NCBI GenBank assembly: GCA_946409645.1 | Contig: CAMJXE010000015.1 | Span: forward strand, 1 to 44,337 | DNA from: an uncultured Bacteroidales bacterium | GTDB lineage: Bacteria; Bacteroidota; Bacteroidia; Bacteroidales; WCHB1-69 | Reading direction: 5' to 3' | Length of the DNA stretch: 44,337 nucleotides | In this document: one piece after another, positions 26,501-34,589 of the stretch | How the letters are laid out: each line of letters begins with the position of its first letter | Numbering within the stretch: position 1 is the stretch's first letter | Program-made: the position numbers and the translations under genes | The notes under the pieces: generated by a model | What the model was told of the DNA's origin: nothing | What the model saw: the letters and a program-made list of their open reading frames with translations, nothing else | Databases searched by the model: none

Positions 26501-26858
26501 ACGGAATCTGCGAAACGTATGTATTTTTGTTAGTGAGATAGTGATAATTGTCCGTTTCTTGTGTTCCAACACGCATTTCAATCGTCAAAAACACCGTTTT
26601 CGCAATGGAATTGTCGTAAATTTTTCCAAAATAGGCTGAAACACTATATTCTGTGCTCTCTTTCACACGATAAGCCATAAAATATGGAGGATGTTCCGTA
26701 TGTTGCAACGAATCATACTGCAATTGCAGTTCTTCTCTCAAAAGCTGCAGAAAATCATCGTCCTCCGGCTTCGTTTGCGCAAAAACGGCCATGCCACTCG
26801 CCCAAAACAGCGCGCAGCAAAGAAGCCGCAATAGCCAAACTTTTGGGTAAGAAGACAT
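23577..26858 (-). CDS. Exported tandem TldD/PmbA-like protein with degenerate metal site
   Basis: From the ATG at 26858 the product has 1093 residues and a signal peptide ending MAVFAQ. Residues ~290-470 resemble the TldD/PmbA C-terminal region: MHSLLGHDFE (310-319) in place of HEAVGHxxE, YVFDDEGVKSHKVQHIDHGV and SNGSARGNCLL. Residues ~820-1010 repeat the pattern (GPVLIEGDAVGQLLVSALLES, DAEGVEIQETEIIRKGE, CFATRGAARIDF), but there the histidines are absent. The protein is thus a head-to-tail duplication. The first half keeps both histidines but has Ser instead of the catalytic Glu; the second keeps none. It is probably not an active metalloprotease of the usual type. It lies 25 bp after purA and may be cotranscribed. 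Longer frames upstream run through purA and are not used. Confidence 0.8.
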   Translation of the reverse strand: MSSYPKVWLLRLLCCALFWASGMAVFAQTKPEDDDFLQLLREELQLQYDSLQHTEHPPYFMAYRVKESTEYSVSAYFGKIYDNSIAKTVFLTIEMRVGTQETDNYHYLTNKNTYVSQIPLPLEDNPVLVRKILQKETRKAYQDAVIRSIENKLATTYFDAEEDIEKFLYMHSDKDGYYEAPVSIESHWNEELWESNLRHCTSNLQSSAELRCLFSRKYLVNSENSYFVQNENSAFLTLRMEFQTAQDHIPECVERQYFGQFPDQLPDASTLRLEMTEMETLLSNVLLAERCDISHCPVLLSPKASSVLMHSLLGHDFEDSDNGWLSDNFLRQVMPESFSVYSNPTVSKVGGFYCAGAYVFDDEGVKSHKVQHIDHGVIQQFLSTRMQRSNAFKSNGSARGNCLLPSARQSNLFVESDKTLDKSKLFELLVQEARRQSLEKALYVEEVEVRCDTNGIISLYPTVCYEICANHRKPDEIVRDVMLIGTKWQWISNLLASGGENICVTITCHNQHDDLLTSCSAPSLLFRDVEVRQRVKEPKPPRIKMDGIIGTASSTPISTAELFRLSAQSEWEADVNHLKIGDETAPYYEEFLMTDARIFTVETSEGSVFYANEKPVRQLVPKVLLGSDRFNNENLSVTAVPPASYPLPFENRSTFDMDFRKAAETEYNKSLKQWKTKQALVPVESRNNPDRSISLPTQAHDECVFEYPTLNNLEHFAREASAQLAKHDFLSHSGVNIYIMLGNTYFWNSETTTYSRPISVISVQIWGGVERNDKEYMDTKTIFLPSTDSLFSSQTVQNEIDRLVSHLRNVKQLGEEKKGFFSGPVLIEGDAVGQLLVSALLESNHNLLAYREPLMAPNPLYPFKKQLFEDQLDNIITSKNISVTANKTGDKFDKSTFVRHEKTDAEGVEIQETEIIRKGELITLMGNRNVTKATPYSNGFQQLAIHNEGCFATRGAARIDFEHKKKLPHAKLKQGLIKEAKKQGCRYAFILRQVSDPTMQNVQESTTYPMDLLQLYRVDVRTGQEVPLIDCIHLPYTIRHLQGILYVSDTQVSFPVMMRVSGATGTRDFPFSGIPTCIVAPKSILLKQLHIED

Positions 26859-26885
26859 GAAACCTGAAACTTGAAACCTGAAACT
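26859..26885. repeat. Short tandem repeat between purA and the TldD-like gene
   Basis: Imperfect seven-base units GAAACCT and GAAACTT fill the whole gap. A related repeat lies at 31497-31562, and similar short-period repeats occur at other gene borders in this window. Confidence 0.6.
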
Positions 26886-28152
26886 ACCTGAAAATCGTAC
26901 CTTCGCGATCGGGGCTAACCGAAACGATAGAGACTTTCGTATTTGTCTTATCCTCAATAAATTGAATGTAGTCCTTAAAGGTTTGTGGCAGTGATTCGTA
27001 GGTCTTGCAGTCGGAAATGTCCTCTCTCCAACCAGGCAGAGTGGTATAGACCGGCTCAATCTCCACATCGGTGGCGGAGGGCATGCGGTCGGTCAGCTCG
27101 CCATTCACGCGGTAGGCGGTGCAGACCTTGATTTCGTCCAATTTATCCAGCACGTCGGCTTTGGTGAGCGCGATGTCGGTCACGCCGTTGATCATCAGCG
27201 CATACTGGAGTGCCACGAGGTCGAGCCATCCGCAACGTCTTGGTCTTCCTGTTGTTGCGCCGTATTCGTTGCCTTCTTTACGGAGAAATTCGCCCGTCTC
27301 GTCGAAGAGTTCGGTCGGGAATGGTCCGCTGCCCACGCGGGTGCAGTAGGCCTTCACAATGCCGAAGACACGGCCGGCGTAGTGTGGGGCCAGTCCCAAA
27401 CCGGTGAACGCACCGGCGGCGATGGTATTGGAAGAGGTCACAAACGGATATGCACCGAACTCCACGTCCAACAGCGTGCCCTGCGCACCTTCGGCCAGCA
27501 CGGATTTCTCTTCCGTAAGATATTGATTTACAATATATTCACTGTCAATAAACTGGAATTTGCGAATGGTCTCCAACGACTTGCGCCATTGGGCGTCCAA
27601 CTCGGCGAGCTTCGCTTCATAGTCGAAGTGGAAATTCTGCAAAATCTCGATATGCTCGTCGATTTTCTGCCGGTATTTGGTCTCGAAATCATGGGATTCG
27701 AGATCGCAGACCCGCAGACCCGTGCGGGCGATCTTGTCGGTATAGGTCGGTCCGATGCCCTTCAGCGTGGAGCCAATCTTCATGTTGCCCTTATGAGCTT
27801 CCTGCACGGCGTCGAGGAGCTTGTGCGTAGGCAGTATGAGGTGTGCCTTACGGGAGATATAGAGGTTGTCGGTCGGTGTTAAACCCATCTCTATCAACGC
27901 ATTTATCTCTTCCTCGAAGATAATCGGGTCAATAACCACACCGTTACCGATGATGTTGATTTTGCTTTTGTGGAAAATGCCTGATGGTATGATGTGCAAC
28001 ACATGCCGATGTCCGTTGAATTCTAAGGAATGCCCCGCATTGGGACCGCCCTGGAAACGCGCAATCACATCATACTTGGGTGTCAAAACATCCACAATTT
28101 TTCCTTTACCTTCATCGCCCCATTGCAGGCCGAGCAGAATGTCCATTTTCAT
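26884..28152 (-). CDS. purA: Adenylosuccinate synthetase
   Basis: From the ATG at 28152 the protein has 422 residues, the normal family length. It begins MKMDILLGLQWGDEGKGKIVD with the GDEGKGK phosphate-binding loop, then FQGGPNAGHSLEFNG (catalytic His), GIGPTYTDKIARTG, VLAEGAQGTLLD, YCTRVGSGPFPTEL and GATTGRPRRCGWLD. It makes adenylosuccinate from IMP, aspartate and GTP, the first step to AMP. The long upstream frame to 28608 is rejected because a -7 promoter element is at 28178-28185. The TldD-like gene follows after 25 bp. Confidence 0.97.
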   Translation of the reverse strand: MKMDILLGLQWGDEGKGKIVDVLTPKYDVIARFQGGPNAGHSLEFNGHRHVLHIIPSGIFHKSKINIIGNGVVIDPIIFEEEINALIEMGLTPTDNLYISRKAHLILPTHKLLDAVQEAHKGNMKIGSTLKGIGPTYTDKIARTGLRVCDLESHDFETKYRQKIDEHIEILQNFHFDYEAKLAELDAQWRKSLETIRKFQFIDSEYIVNQYLTEEKSVLAEGAQGTLLDVEFGAYPFVTSSNTIAAGAFTGLGLAPHYAGRVFGIVKAYCTRVGSGPFPTELFDETGEFLRKEGNEYGATTGRPRRCGWLDLVALQYALMINGVTDIALTKADVLDKLDEIKVCTAYRVNGELTDRMPSATDVEIEPVYTTLPGWREDISDCKTYESLPQTFKDYIQFIEDKTNTKVSIVSVSPDREGTIFR

Positions 28153-28177
28153 ATTTTCAGTCTTTCGAAAAACGGGG

Positions 28178-28185
28178 CAAAGATA
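28178..28185 (-). promoter_or_regulatory. Promoter -7 element of purA
   Basis: TATCTTTG followed by CCCCG on the minus strand, 26 bp before the ATG at 28152. It fixes the purA start. Confidence 0.65.
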
Positions 28186-28233
28186 CAAATTTTTGGCGAG
28201 ATTGATACCGTAAGATTGCATGTAGAATATTTG

Positions 28234-28241
28234 TACTTTTG
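28234..28241 (+). promoter_or_regulatory. Promoter -7 element of the TonB-dependent receptor
   Basis: TACTTTTG followed by CCGCCG, 14 bp before the ATG at 28255. It excludes an in-frame start at 28030, which would lie inside purA. Confidence 0.6.
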
Positions 28242-28254
28242 CCGCCGATTTGCA

Positions 28255-30315
28255 ATGAAAAAAAATTTCTATATATATATAATATGGTCGTTCCTGGTGC
28301 TTTGCTGCGATAACACCCACGCGCAAAACCAACGCGACAGCACTCGCACTCAGCGACTTGAAGAGGTGAGGATCAGCGCTGACGGTCCCCAAAAAGTGTT
28401 TACAGGACCTGCTTCCGTGCAACAGATTTCGGCACAGCAAATTAAGGAACTTCCTACTCTGCAACTCTCTGACGCTCTGAAATATATGTCCGGTGTGGTA
28501 GTCCGTGACTACGGCGGCACCGGCGGAATGAAAACCGTCTCCGTGCGCGGACTTGGCACCCAGCACACAGGCGTGGCTTACGACGATATCGCCATCACCG
28601 ACTGCCAAACCGGTCAGATCGACCTCGGAAAACTCTCCCTCGAAAACGTCGCCTCGCTCTCGCTGATTGTCGGTTTAGATGACAAGCTTTTCGTTCCCGC
28701 ACGACTTTTTTCTTACAGTAGTTTGCTGAAAATTAACACAATAAACATCATTCCTGAGAAACCGATTCATCTGCGTGTCGGCGGCACCGTGGGAATGTAC
28801 GGACTTTACGAACTTCAGGGAGGATTCACCCATTTGATCCGTTCGAAAAAGCGCGAAGACCGCCTGTTTTACTGGAGTCTGTCGGCCGATGCCCTGCGTT
28901 CGAAGGGCGACTACCCTTACATCCTACACTATGGCGGAGTGAACGACAGTATATCACATGAAATCCGAAAAAACGCCAAAACTCAGACATTTAACACCGA
29001 GTTCAACGCTGTATGGCAAATTGACCGCACACAGCGGCTCAACGTGAAACTCTATTATTACAACTCCGCACGGGAACTGCCATCCGCCACCATCCTCTAC
29101 AACTCCGAGTCACATCAGAAACTGTGGAACCAAAACGCCTTCGGACAGGTGCATTATCACAAGTACTTCAACGACAAGTGGGCATATCAGGCCAATGCGA
29201 AGTTCAACTACGACTACACCCGTTACCTCGACCCCGATTACCTGAACGCGGCAGGATTCCTGGACAACCGCTACCATCAGCACGAGAGCTATCTCTCTAA
29301 CACTGTGATGTTTACACCTGTTGCCGAAAAAGATTCCCTGCAGAAAGTGAGACTGTTGCAATTTGCATTGGCGCAGGATGTCTTCTTCCAGCAGATGAAA
29401 GCCAACTCGTTAGAATACGCCCACCCCGAAAGGTTCACTTCACTCACCTCCCTGTCTGCCATTCTCACCGGAAACCGATGGAAAGTCAACGCCAACCTGT
29501 TGCTCACTTACGTTGACAATATCATCACAGAAAACCCTGATATGCAAGATTATATACACCTCTCGCCCGCTATCGGCGGTTCATGGGAGCTCACCAAAAT
29601 CCTGCATTTGCGTTTATTCTACAAGAACATTTTCCGGATGCCGACATTCAATGATTTATACTATCGCGAAGTCGGAAATGTGAACCTCAACCCCGAAAAA
29701 ACGCACCAATGGGACCTCGGCTTGGTCATGAAAGAGGCATACCTCGCCGCGGGTAAAGTCACCGTTTCCAACACGTTAGACGGTTACTTCAACATCGTGA
29801 AGGACAAAATAGTGGCATTTCCGTCGCACAATCTCTTCTCATGGACAATGCTGAACTACGGCAAAGTTTATGTAGCCGGCGTGGAACTCAACTCCTACTG
29901 GCAGTACCGAATCACCCGTCAATACATCCTGCGACTGAACGGCAACGTCACCTATCAGAAGGCGGTTGATCGCACCGACCCAGAAAGCAAAACCTTCAAC
30001 CACCAGATTCCCTATACACCGTTGTGGTCAGGTTCCGTCAGTTTGAGTTTTCAAACACCCTGGATTACAGTTACTTATTCTATGTTTGGTTGTAGCGACC
30101 GCTATTCGCTTTCGCAGAATATTCCCGCCAACTTGGTGAAAGGTTACTCCGACCACAGCATCACTTTGGGACACGACTTCAACTTCAGCAAATCGACCCT
30201 CAGCCTCAAACTCGAATTACTAAACATTTCCAACCAAAACTACGAAATCATCCGTAACTACCCGATGCAAGGATTCGGTCTGCGCTTCAAAGCTGTTTAC
30301 GATTTGAATTTTTAA
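28255..30315 (+). CDS. TonB-dependent outer-membrane receptor
   Basis: The 686-residue protein has a signal peptide (FLVLCCDNTHAQ), then a plug domain with QRLEEVRISA, VQQISAQQIKELPTLQLSDALKYMSGVVVRDYGGTGGMKTVSVRGLG and HTGVAYDDIAITDCQTGQIDLGKL, then a barrel with MPTFNDLYY and GNVNLNPEKTHQWDLGL, typical of the BtuB-like branch, ending in Phe. It lacks the N-terminal carboxypeptidase-like domain of SusC transporters. The ligand could be a metal chelate, vitamin or heme; the cysteine-rich lipoprotein downstream makes a metal-linked substrate plausible but this is inference. A TonB box was not recognised with confidence. Confidence 0.93.
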   Translation: MKKNFYIYIIWSFLVLCCDNTHAQNQRDSTRTQRLEEVRISADGPQKVFTGPASVQQISAQQIKELPTLQLSDALKYMSGVVVRDYGGTGGMKTVSVRGLGTQHTGVAYDDIAITDCQTGQIDLGKLSLENVASLSLIVGLDDKLFVPARLFSYSSLLKINTINIIPEKPIHLRVGGTVGMYGLYELQGGFTHLIRSKKREDRLFYWSLSADALRSKGDYPYILHYGGVNDSISHEIRKNAKTQTFNTEFNAVWQIDRTQRLNVKLYYYNSARELPSATILYNSESHQKLWNQNAFGQVHYHKYFNDKWAYQANAKFNYDYTRYLDPDYLNAAGFLDNRYHQHESYLSNTVMFTPVAEKDSLQKVRLLQFALAQDVFFQQMKANSLEYAHPERFTSLTSLSAILTGNRWKVNANLLLTYVDNIITENPDMQDYIHLSPAIGGSWELTKILHLRLFYKNIFRMPTFNDLYYREVGNVNLNPEKTHQWDLGLVMKEAYLAAGKVTVSNTLDGYFNIVKDKIVAFPSHNLFSWTMLNYGKVYVAGVELNSYWQYRITRQYILRLNGNVTYQKAVDRTDPESKTFNHQIPYTPLWSGSVSLSFQTPWITVTYSMFGCSDRYSLSQNIPANLVKGYSDHSITLGHDFNFSKSTLSLKLELLNISNQNYEIIRNYPMQGFGLRFKAVYDLNF

Positions 30316-30349
30316 GAATTTTAAACATTTTATGTTTTAAAAAAAAGAC

Positions 30350-30357
30350 TATTTTTG
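30350..30357 (+). promoter_or_regulatory. Promoter -7 element of the cysteine-rich lipoprotein
   Basis: TATTTTTG followed by CGCC; the ATG at 30401 is 43 bp downstream after an A-rich leader typical of Bacteroidota translation starts. Confidence 0.65.
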
Positions 30358-30400
30358 CGCCACAAAATTTCAAATTAGAAACAAATTAAAAAAAGAAAAA

Positions 30401-30892
30401 ATGAAGAAACTTATGATCTTAGTGGCAGCTGCTTGCTGTCTGACATTCACCGCTTGCAACAACAACAAGCCCGCTGAAAAACCCGCTGAATGCACTGAAA
30501 CGCAGGCAGAAGGCCCTTGCTGCAAGGAAATGACCGAAGAGCAGAAGGCTGAAATGGAAGCTTGCAAGAAAGCTGCTGAAGATTGGCAGAATTGGGAAAA
30601 CATCACCGACGAACGCAAAGCCGAGTTGCTTGACCAACGCAAAGCCAAATACGATGAAATGCAGGCTATGAAGAAAGCTCAGGAAGAGAAGAAAGCTAAA
30701 TTTGAAGCTGCTATGCTCAATTGGGATAAGCTCTCTCTCGATGACAAGAAGGCCGCTTTCGACGAAATGGGCTGCTGTGGTGGCTGCAAGAAAGGCGAAG
30801 GCAAAGGTTGCTGCAAAGGCGACAAAAAAGGTTGCCAAAAAGGCGAAGGCCACGGCTGCAAGAAAGAAGGCGGTTGTCCTGACAAAAAGTAA
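30401..30892 (+). CDS. Cysteine- and lysine-rich lipoprotein, possible metal binder
   Basis: The 163-residue protein has a lipoprotein signal with FTAC (lipidated Cys19). The mature part has a charged helical middle (about residues 45-120, rich in Lys, Glu, Ala) with two short repeats built around W-x-N-W/LNWDK and x-x-DERKAEL/LDDKKAAFD. The last 40 residues carry eight cysteines (125, 126, 129, 137, 138, 145, 153, 159) and His151 among Gly and Lys: CCGGCKKGEGKGCC and CKKEGGC. This pattern suggests binding of a soft metal such as copper or zinc. No known family was recognised. It is three bases before purN and likely shares its transcript. Confidence 0.75.
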   Translation: MKKLMILVAAACCLTFTACNNNKPAEKPAECTETQAEGPCCKEMTEEQKAEMEACKKAAEDWQNWENITDERKAELLDQRKAKYDEMQAMKKAQEEKKAKFEAAMLNWDKLSLDDKKAAFDEMGCCGGCKKGEGKGCCKGDKKGCQKGEGHGCKKEGGCPDKK

Positions 30893-30895
30893 TCC

Positions 30896-31462
30896 ATGAA
30901 GAAGATTGCCGTATTCGCCAGTGGCTTCGGCTCTAATTTCCAAGCCATTATCGAGGCTGTTGAGTGCCGCAAGCTGAACGCTGAAATAGCCCTGCTGGTA
31001 TCCGACAAACCTTCATGCAAAGCAGTAGAACGCGCCAGTGCCCATGGCATTGACGCGTTCACTTTTTGTGCGAAGGAGTATGCTGACAAGGCCGCATACG
31101 AACAGGCAGTATTAGACGAACTGCGTAAACGCGAAATCGACTATATCGTGCTGGCTGGCTATATGCGCATCATCGGGAAGACTCTGTTAGAAGCCTATCC
31201 TATGCACATCATCAACCTGCACCCCGCCCTGCTGCCCTCGTTTCCAGGCGCGCACGGCATCGCTGACGCTTACAACTATGGGGTGAAAGTCTTCGGCATC
31301 ACCATCCATTTTGTCGATGAAGGGGTTGATACTGGCAAAATCATCGACCAATTCTCCTTCCATGTGGAGGAAAACGACACATTAGAGACCATCGAAACGA
31401 AAATCCACCAATTGGAACATCAACATTTCCCGCTGACCATCGGGTCGGTGATTGGGAAATAA
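30896..31462 (+). CDS. purN: Phosphoribosylglycinamide formyltransferase (GART, folate-dependent)
   Basis: The 188-residue protein has the PurN signature: KKIAVFASGFGSNFQAI at the start, DYIVLAGYMRIIG, the catalytic INLHPALLPSFPGAHGI (Asn, His) and GITIHFVDEGVDTGKII with the catalytic Asp. It transfers a formyl group from 10-formyltetrahydrofolate to GAR, step three of purine synthesis. It follows the cysteine-rich lipoprotein gene by three bases, an unusual partnership with no obvious functional reason. Confidence 0.97.
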   Translation: MKKIAVFASGFGSNFQAIIEAVECRKLNAEIALLVSDKPSCKAVERASAHGIDAFTFCAKEYADKAAYEQAVLDELRKREIDYIVLAGYMRIIGKTLLEAYPMHIINLHPALLPSFPGAHGIADAYNYGVKVFGITIHFVDEGVDTGKIIDQFSFHVEENDTLETIETKIHQLEHQHFPLTIGSVIGK

Positions 31463-31496
31463 ACAGTTATTTTTCCCCTAAATAGAGAAAATTTCG

Positions 31497-31562
31497 GGTT
31501 TCAGGTTTCAAGATTCAGGTCTTGTAACTTATGTGAAACTTGAAACCTGAATCTTGAAACTA
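31497..31562. repeat. Inverted repeat between convergent purN and the symporter gene
   Basis: GTTTCAAGATTCAGGT (31505-31520) and its perfect complement (31545-31560) form a 16-bp stem with a 24-nt loop. The element is built from GAAACCT/GAATCTT-like units as at 26859. Placed between two convergent genes, it could act as a bidirectional terminator; a T run is present on the plus side (31566-31571). Confidence 0.6.
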
Positions 31563-31569
31563 AAGTTTT

Positions 31570-33213
31570 TTACCAGAACACCGCATAAACCACCACTAAC
31601 AGCACTAAAATGGCATACGCGGCAATGTGAAAATCAGGCTTCGTCTTGAACATGCTGCCAGTCAATGCTATGCCTTTTGGATCATCTTCGTTCTCGCAAG
31701 TGCACAAGCTCACCATCACGATGATGGCTATTGTGAGCAGACAGGTGTAAAACATCTGGTCGATGAACGGCATATCGATAGGCAGAAACTTGAGTGCCAG
31801 TGCGATAGGGATGGAAAGAATCACGCCCGTAATGGCGCCTTTGTTGGTAGTCTTCTTCCAGAAAAGTCCTAACAAGAAGAGCGCGAGGATGCCAGGACTC
31901 ACCAATCCCGTGTATTCCTGAATGTACTGGAACATCTGACCCACACTGCCGAGTAGCGGGGCAATCAATATGGCGATAATGAGGAAAAGTCCGGCGGAAA
32001 TTTGGCCAACCAGCACTAAACTGACATCTTTGCCCGTCTTTTCCTTCACCTTGGGGGCAATGTAGGGCTTATAAATGTCCATCGTGTAAATGGTGGAAGC
32101 GGAGTTGAGCATAGAGGCTAACGAAGAGATGATGGCAGCGGCTAACGCAGCAAGTACCAGCCCTTTGAGTCCAGTCGGAATGAAGGTGCTGATCAGCCAT
32201 GGATAGGCATTGTCGTTGTTAAGGGCGCCGTTGGTCTTGGTGAGAGCCTCCACCGCACCAAAGTTGCCCTCGGTGTACATCACGTAGGCGACGATGCCGG
32301 GGATAACCACGATGAAGGGGATGAGCAGCTTCAAGAACGCCGCAAAAGCCAGACCCTTCTGCGCTTCGGGCAGCGACTTGGCGGCAAACGCCCGCTGGAT
32401 GATGTACTGATTGAACCCCCAATAGTAGAGGTTGGCGACCCACAGTCCACCGATGAGCATGGCAATGCCGGGCAAATTGTGGTATTCGGGGTTGTCTTTG
32501 GGCAGAATCAGATGCATACGGTCGCCTGCTGCGTTGGTGAGATGCTGGATACCCTGCATGATAGTGCCGTCGGGACTGATGAGCTGCAGCGCGACCACCG
32601 TGGTGATAAGGCCGCCGAGTACGAGCAGGATGACTTGCAGAATGTCGGTCCACGCTACGGAAGAGAGGCCGCCGGTGATGGAGTAGAGGGCGGCGATAAG
32701 ACCCAATCCAATGATAGCGGGGATGATGAGCGAGTCATCGCCGGTGCCAATGATGGTATCAATGGCTTCGGCACCGAGGTAGAGCACGGAGGTGAGGTTC
32801 ACGAAGATGAACAGACCAAGCCAAAAAACAGCGAGAATGGTTTTAAGGTTCTGGGAAAACCGTTTTTCAACAAATTCGGGGATAGTGTAGATGCCTTGTT
32901 TCACAAACACGGGCATGAAGAACTTAGCCACGATAATGAGGGTAAGCGCGGCCATGAACTCGTAGGAGGCCACCGCGAAACCACCCGCGAAGCCCGACCC
33001 GGACATCCCGATGAACTGCTCCGCCGAGATGTTGGCGGCAATCAGCGATGCACCTATCGTCCACCAAGGCAGCGACTTGCCCGCGAGAAAATAGTCCTCT
33101 GCGGTCTTGTCCTTATTCTTCTTCCGATGGGAAATCCAGATGCCTAATCCAACAATAATCACTATATACGCGGCGAAGATAATGATGTCTAAGGTATGAA
33201 ATGCGGGGTTCAT
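31570..33213 (-). CDS. Sodium/sugar symporter, vSGLT-like (SLC5 family)
   Basis: The 547-residue protein has about 14 membrane segments and stretches closely resembling the Vibrio sodium/galactose transporter: AEDYFLAGKSLPWWTIGASLIAANISAEQFIGMSGSG, GIYTIPEFVEKRF, KTILAVFWLGLFIFVNLTSVLYLGAEAI and YYWGFNQYIIQRAFAAKSL. It imports a sugar, probably galactose or glucose, driven by sodium. The galactokinase at the right of the window supports galactose. It has its own promoter (33238-33245) and is convergent with purN. Confidence 0.94.
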   Translation of the reverse strand: MNPAFHTLDIIIFAAYIVIIVGLGIWISHRKKNKDKTAEDYFLAGKSLPWWTIGASLIAANISAEQFIGMSGSGFAGGFAVASYEFMAALTLIIVAKFFMPVFVKQGIYTIPEFVEKRFSQNLKTILAVFWLGLFIFVNLTSVLYLGAEAIDTIIGTGDDSLIIPAIIGLGLIAALYSITGGLSSVAWTDILQVILLVLGGLITTVVALQLISPDGTIMQGIQHLTNAAGDRMHLILPKDNPEYHNLPGIAMLIGGLWVANLYYWGFNQYIIQRAFAAKSLPEAQKGLAFAAFLKLLIPFIVVIPGIVAYVMYTEGNFGAVEALTKTNGALNNDNAYPWLISTFIPTGLKGLVLAALAAAIISSLASMLNSASTIYTMDIYKPYIAPKVKEKTGKDVSLVLVGQISAGLFLIIAILIAPLLGSVGQMFQYIQEYTGLVSPGILALFLLGLFWKKTTNKGAITGVILSIPIALALKFLPIDMPFIDQMFYTCLLTIAIIVMVSLCTCENEDDPKGIALTGSMFKTKPDFHIAAYAILVLLVVVYAVFW

Positions 33214-33237
33214 TCTTTGACGATTTTAAATTTGGGG

Positions 33238-33245
33238 CAAAAGTA
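33238..33245 (-). promoter_or_regulatory. Promoter -7 element of the sodium/sugar symporter
   Basis: TACTTTTG followed by CCCC on the minus strand, 25 bp before the ATG at 33213. Confidence 0.6.
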
Positions 33246-33313
33246 CGATTTTTTAAGCAATAGACAATTGGCAAAAGGAAATAGACCACGGCTCACGCGC
33301 TCCCTTTTATGAT

Positions 33314-34504
33314 CTAATATTGACCTTTGGCGGATTTTGATTTTTTTTCTGAAAAACATGCCATTCCTGAAATGATTCCAAGAATCAGGAAAATCATTAA
33401 AAATGGGTGCTTTAGGAAAACATTGCTGATGTTATGTGCCATTTCATCTGTCATCGGAACAGACAGTCTTTCAGTTCGCACCATTTGTTGTTCACCCGGA
33501 ATGTCGAAGGTAAGAGTGGCAACGTCTGCACGCACTTCCATGGTGACGGGTGCGCCCATTACGAGCGGCAGGTTTAGTTTTTCGTGTCCGGCAGGGAAGC
33601 CGCAAAGCAATGGGATGTTGTACGGTGCAATGAACTCGCGCAGCATCGCTTCCGTGCTCTCATAGCCGACATCATTTTCACAATCAGTGAAGTCACCCAG
33701 GACAACACCCTTGCAGTGGGCAAGCACACCGCTCATTTTCAGAATGTTGAAAAGGCGGTCGATGTTATGGTGAGTCTCCTCCACTTCCTCCACGAAGAGG
33801 ATGATATCAGACTTTCCTATAGCATCGGCCTGAGTGCCGATCAGTGGGACGAGTGTGGCAAGATTACCGCCCACGAGGGTGCCTGTCGCCATACCAAGGA
33901 TGTTCTCTTTATGGGCGGGCAATTCGTAGCGCGGCGCCTGACCTTTGAGCAAATCGCGCAGCAACGAGCAAGATTGTCCTGTACTGTCAGGCTTAGCAAT
34001 GTTGCAACCCATCACGCCGTGAATACCCATCACACCCGCGCAAGCATCCATACTGAGAAGCGTGGTAATATCACTATAGCCAATCAGCCATTTCGGGGAA
34101 GCTGCAAATTCCTTTAATGACAAATCTTCCACCAACTGCAAGGTGCCATAACCGCCGCGCAAACAGAGGATGGCCTTGATGTCGGGGTCAGCGAGTGCCC
34201 AGCGGAGGTCGGTGAGTCGCTCGTCCACGGTTCCGGCATAGTGTTCCAAATACTGTTTACCGACATTCGGCCCGATGACCGGCACATACCCCCAACAGCG
34301 CAGTGTGTCTGCCGCTTGGCAAGCCGTCTCCATTGAACAGTAGTACGATGGGGAGATGAGCGCCACTTTGTCACCCGGTTTCAAGTAGGCAGGAGCCACA
34401 CACTTGAGCGGCATCTTCGGTCCCGCAGCCTTCACGATGGGCATCAAGACAAAAAAGCACAGTATCATGAATGCGATTCGATACGGAAATATGTTTCTGT
34501 TCAT
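33314..34504 (-). CDS. S66 family LD-carboxypeptidase, exported
   Basis: From the ATG at 34504 (preceded by AAAGAA) the product has 396 residues with an N-terminal hydrophobic segment (FMILCFFVLMPIVKA). S66 motifs are AILCLRGGYGTLQLVEDL, the nucleophile region WLIGYSDITTLL, VGGNLATLVPLIGT, LFVEEVEETHHNIDR (catalytic Glu) and LLCGFPAGHEKLNLPLVMG (catalytic His). It cleaves the L,D-bond of murein tetrapeptides during peptidoglycan recycling or turnover. Unusually it ends with a second membrane segment (HPFLMIFLILGIISGMACF) and a basic tail, so both ends may be anchored in the inner membrane. Confidence 0.93.
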   Translation of the reverse strand: MNRNIFPYRIAFMILCFFVLMPIVKAAGPKMPLKCVAPAYLKPGDKVALISPSYYCSMETACQAADTLRCWGYVPVIGPNVGKQYLEHYAGTVDERLTDLRWALADPDIKAILCLRGGYGTLQLVEDLSLKEFAASPKWLIGYSDITTLLSMDACAGVMGIHGVMGCNIAKPDSTGQSCSLLRDLLKGQAPRYELPAHKENILGMATGTLVGGNLATLVPLIGTQADAIGKSDIILFVEEVEETHHNIDRLFNILKMSGVLAHCKGVVLGDFTDCENDVGYESTEAMLREFIAPYNIPLLCGFPAGHEKLNLPLVMGAPVTMEVRADVATLTFDIPGEQQMVRTERLSVPMTDEMAHNISNVFLKHPFLMIFLILGIISGMACFSEKKSKSAKGQY

Positions 34505-34589
34505 TTCTTTATCATTTAGATGGCAAAAGCAAGATTGATTATGCAAGGGAACAAACTATAATGATGGCACGTAGCAGTCTCCTCATGCG

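Noticed and set aside
28153-28608. Upstream extension of purA
   Set aside because: It overlaps the divergent receptor gene and contains the purA promoter; MKMDILLG is the normal family start.
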